Of a stretch of 64,000 bases of DNA, positions 61,571 through 64,000 are shown piece after piece (the first letter of the stretch is position 1; every line of letters begins with the position of its first letter). The stretch is taken from contig NZ_WHUG01000004.1 of assembly GCF_009380215.1 (NCBI RefSeq), forward strand, positions 372,001 through 436,000. The letters are read 5' to 3'. The position numbers and the translations under genes are program-made. The stretch is from Rugamonas aquatica. GTDB taxonomy: Bacteria; Pseudomonadota; Gammaproteobacteria; Burkholderiales; Burkholderiaceae_D. Under the pieces are notes generated by a model, which saw only the letters and a list, made by a program, of their open reading frames with translations, made no database searches and was not told the origin of the DNA.

Positions 61571-63748
61571 CTAGGGTGTCGCATCTGCCTGCTGCAGCCT
61601 TTGGACATGCGGCCGGCAGTCCAGGGCGGCCGCAGCGCAAGCGGCGATGGCGCTCCGCTGGGCGGACTGCTCCATGAGCGCGGCGGCGGCCCGTCCGATG
61701 AACCAGCCCAGTGGCGCGCGTTCGGCATGGCGTTCGGCTTCACAGGCGCCGTCAGAAGACAGATCGTAGGTCAGGTATTTCGGCCTCAGACCGGTGTGCG
61801 ATATGAGGTCGTCCACCGCATCGCTGGCCCGCGCGGTGCGTGAAGCCAGCAGTGCCACGAGCGCGGTCGGGATCGGGGAGTGCCTGTTTTGTTGCGCCGT
61901 GCATAGACCTCGGTCGGGCCCGAGGTTGCCATCGATGTCCAGCAGCACTGCGCCGGGGCGCGCATCCGGAAACAGCCGGGCGAGCGTATGGGCGCCGGAA
62001 TTGTCTGCATAGCCACCGTCGACCAGCCGTCGCGCAGGTCTGTCGAACGATTTTCCGGCGGGCGTGACGATGGGGAAGCGCGCACTGTGCAACACCGCCA
62101 TCCCCAGCGTCATGTCATACGGTTGAAGCAGGGGACCGCTGTTGGCTGTCCTGTGTTCGTTGGAATAGTAGGCGGTCTTGCCGTTGTCGGCATCCGCCGT
62201 ATTGAAATAGACCGCCGGGCGGTACTTCATCCCGCCGTCGAGTTCGGTCAGGCGCATGCCCAGGCCGGGGACCATGCCGGAGCTTCGGCTTGCAATGGCA
62301 TCGACTATCCCATCCTGCCAGCTAAGCAATAATGCTTGACCGCGTATCGGTACTTGCCAGAAGAGCGGCAGATCGTGCGCCAGCATCCGGGCGATGGCAG
62401 GCGACAAGTGATCGCGCACCAGCGCACTGCGGACCACATCGGTTAGTGGGGTCGCTGGGTTTGGTGCGCCGACTCGGCAGTCGAGCCATAGTGCGGCGTG
62501 CAGTTGCTGGCGAGCGGTCAGGTAGGTCGCGATGCCCAGGCTGCCGCCCGACACCCCGCTGAAGGCGCGGATGCGTTCACCAAATTGTCCGCAACTCATA
62601 TCGTCGGCCAGTGCCAGCACTTCCGCGGTGTAAATGGCGGCACGCAAACCACCGCCGTACGCATTCACCAGCATCTCGCGGTTATCGTTCACCGTTGGCG
62701 GCAGGGCGGTCGCGGCAAGCCCACCTTGTACTTCCATATGTTCCTGGCCGAGAGATTCGCTGCCGAAGATGGCAACCAGTGCCAGCACAGCGAGCGCTAC
62801 GGCCCCAGTCAGGCCGGCGACCTGTTGAGCGAGGCTCCGGATGACCAGCTGGCCCAGTGTCAAGGCCAGCATTGCGGCGATCAGAAAGAACAGCACGGCC
62901 GCTGCCGACCCCAAAGCGCGCACCATTTCGCGCGACAGCAGTGTCATTGCGTTCAAGACGAGCAGGCTGGAGACCAGAAGCAGGAACAACTGGGGCAGGC
63001 GTTGTGCCAGTGCGTGAAACGTCGCAGCCGAAGAGGGTGCCATGCCCAGTTGCCGCAATAGCCTGCGGCGATGGATAACGAAACTGAAGGAGGCGGTGGG
63101 TAGCACGGCAATGGGCAGGATCCAAAGCTTGGTGCTTGCCGGCAGAGACAGCGTACAGGTCACGATCGCAATAGCAACCGCCGCCGCGATGGCAATAAGC
63201 CGTACCACGCGGCGATGGAAAAATATGTAGACGCATAGAGGCGACGCCAGCAGGGCTGTGGTGAGTGCTGCTGCGGTGGCTGCATTCAACAGCGGCATGA
63301 AGGTGGCAAAGAGCAGGGCGCCCAAGGCTGCAGCTTGTACTGCCAAGCCCAGGATGCGCGGATACCATGTGACCGCTACGCTAAGTTGAGTCGCGCCAGG
63401 TGGCGCCATCAGGGCACTTGGGATCGAAGCTGCCATCTCGATCGTGCACAGCAGTCGCGAGCAATACCAGACGCCGCCTGTCAGCAAGAAAGCCGTGGCG
63501 ATGTACGCGACCAGCGGCGTACTACCTGGTTGGGTTTCCGTCGGCGCGGATACAGGAGAGGCGGCTGTAAAGCTGTGAAGGATTTCGCGGGTTTGCGGGA
63601 CGGCAAAGAACAGGATGGCCGTCACGGTGGCAAACATGGTGGGAATGGCAGCGCGCCGCAACGCAACGTATAGCCAGGGCAGCACAGGTGACAGCCTGAG
63701 GGCGAGGAAATCGAGGAGGTGAGTTATTGCTGTGTTCAGCTTTCTCAT
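61571..63748 (-). CDS. Large membrane-bound patatin-like phospholipase
   Basis: 725 residues. The N-terminal 340 residues carry about eight membrane segments (for example RAAIPTMFATVTAILFFAVP, TAFLLTGGVWYCSRLL, LLLVSSLLVLNAMTLL, ALGSAAAVLFFLIAAMLALTLG and TGAVALAVLALVAIFG). The patatin domain follows: RIRAFSGVSGGSLGIATYL (G-V-S-G-G nucleophile elbow), PAVYFNTADADNG, and the dyad aspartate in RRLVDGGYADNSGAHTLARLF, with the last 150 residues in C-terminal helices. It probably hydrolyses membrane lipids from an inner-membrane location. Membrane-anchored patatins of this type are annotated in related bacteria but not characterised. No adjacent partner. Confidence 0.87.
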   Translation of the reverse strand: MRKLNTAITHLLDFLALRLSPVLPWLYVALRRAAIPTMFATVTAILFFAVPQTREILHSFTAASPVSAPTETQPGSTPLVAYIATAFLLTGGVWYCSRLLCTIEMAASIPSALMAPPGATQLSVAVTWYPRILGLAVQAAALGALLFATFMPLLNAATAAALTTALLASPLCVYIFFHRRVVRLIAIAAAVAIAIVTCTLSLPASTKLWILPIAVLPTASFSFVIHRRRLLRQLGMAPSSAATFHALAQRLPQLFLLLVSSLLVLNAMTLLSREMVRALGSAAAVLFFLIAAMLALTLGQLVIRSLAQQVAGLTGAVALAVLALVAIFGSESLGQEHMEVQGGLAATALPPTVNDNREMLVNAYGGGLRAAIYTAEVLALADDMSCGQFGERIRAFSGVSGGSLGIATYLTARQQLHAALWLDCRVGAPNPATPLTDVVRSALVRDHLSPAIARMLAHDLPLFWQVPIRGQALLLSWQDGIVDAIASRSSGMVPGLGMRLTELDGGMKYRPAVYFNTADADNGKTAYYSNEHRTANSGPLLQPYDMTLGMAVLHSARFPIVTPAGKSFDRPARRLVDGGYADNSGAHTLARLFPDARPGAVLLDIDGNLGPDRGLCTAQQNRHSPIPTALVALLASRTARASDAVDDLISHTGLRPKYLTYDLSSDGACEAERHAERAPLGWFIGRAAAALMEQSAQRSAIAACAAAALDCRPHVQRLQQADATP

Positions 63749-63944
63749 GGTGCTCCGTCCTTGGACAACCGCGCCGGAAGGATCTGTTTTGGTGGCGCCA
63801 GGGTGTGTAGCTTAACAGCTGTATTTCGTGGATTGCTATCCAACTCTCTCTCGATATCGGTGCTGTTGCGTTAGCAAGGAGATATTTTCAAATTGTTATG
63901 ATTGGAGAGAATTATGGAGGCGGGCCGGCCGCACAATAGGGCTG

Positions 63945-63962
63945 TGTAGGATCTGTCCTACA
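63945..63962. repeat. Short inverted repeat in the terminal intergenic region
   Basis: TGTAGGA-TCTG-TCCTACA: perfect 7-base arms and a 4-base centre, 197 bases upstream of the patatin start. The rest of 63749-64000 shows no gene I can support. The repeat could be an operator or the loop of a small RNA hairpin; no evidence decides. Confidence 0.4.
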
Positions 63963-64000
63963 AAGATGGGCTGAAATCCATAGCCGACGAGAAATCAAAA

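Overview
The window reads as chromosomal DNA of a high-GC betaproteobacterium, most probably the family Oxalobacteraceae (Duganella / Massilia / Rugamonas type). The basis is the gene order cysS - alkA-type glycosylase - accA - tilS - lysC - tRNA-Ser, the rnr - rlmB pair, a phasin (polyhydroxyalkanoate storage), abundant LysR and LytTR regulators, and paired DUF1800/DUF1501 secreted proteins. This is inferred from protein character, not from a database search. No prophage, transposase, CRISPR array or plasmid gene was seen.

Layout. 1-13 kb: accessory metabolism and envelope genes: a CocE-type hydrolase fragment, an aldehyde dehydrogenase, a LysR/DJ-1-like divergent pair, a periplasmic binding protein, a flavin reductase, a type II asparaginase, a cNMP-domain/thioredoxin-reductase fusion, a patatin, an acyltransferase and a TonB receptor. 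13-15 kb: a BlaI-type repressor with a fused M56-M23 metalloprotease, preceded by a perfect palindromic operator. 15.5-20.4 kb: a TrhA/hemolysin III protein, a LysR regulator, and an operon of two LiaF-like membrane proteins with a LytS/LytTR two-component pair. 20.7-24.7 kb: a FAN1-like VRR-NUC nuclease overlapping a nuclease-helicase fusion (PD-(D/E)XK plus iron-sulfur XPD/DinG helicase), with a textbook LexA box just upstream. 24.8-30.6 kb: phasin, a diguanylate cyclase, a multi-domain histidine kinase, and an HxlR regulator divergent from a quinone reductase-like SDR. 30.6-35.4 kb: four identical tRNA-Leu(CAG) genes, all on the minus strand, scattered among plus-strand genes. One of those genes is a hybrid histidine kinase with an ethylene-receptor-type copper-binding sensor domain. 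35.5-40.4 kb: rnr, rlmB, cysE, yceH. 40.4-43.4 kb: a GntR(YtrA-type)-ABC operon under an inverted-repeat operator. 43.4-53.8 kb: mixed envelope and secreted proteins, lpxH and two cyclophilins. 54-60.5 kb: the core cysS-alkA-accA-tilS-lysC block followed by two tRNA-Ser(GCT) genes. 60.6-63.7 kb: a PhoD-like phosphatase and a large membrane patatin.

The most interesting systems are the LexA-box-controlled two-nuclease/helicase repair module (20.7-24.7 kb), the bacterial ethylene-receptor-like kinase (32.2 kb), and the family of tRNA-Leu cassettes with shared promoter and terminator architecture (30.6-35.4 kb). Gene starts were refined from ribosome binding sites, four-base ATGA overlaps and expected family N-termini where these were visible.
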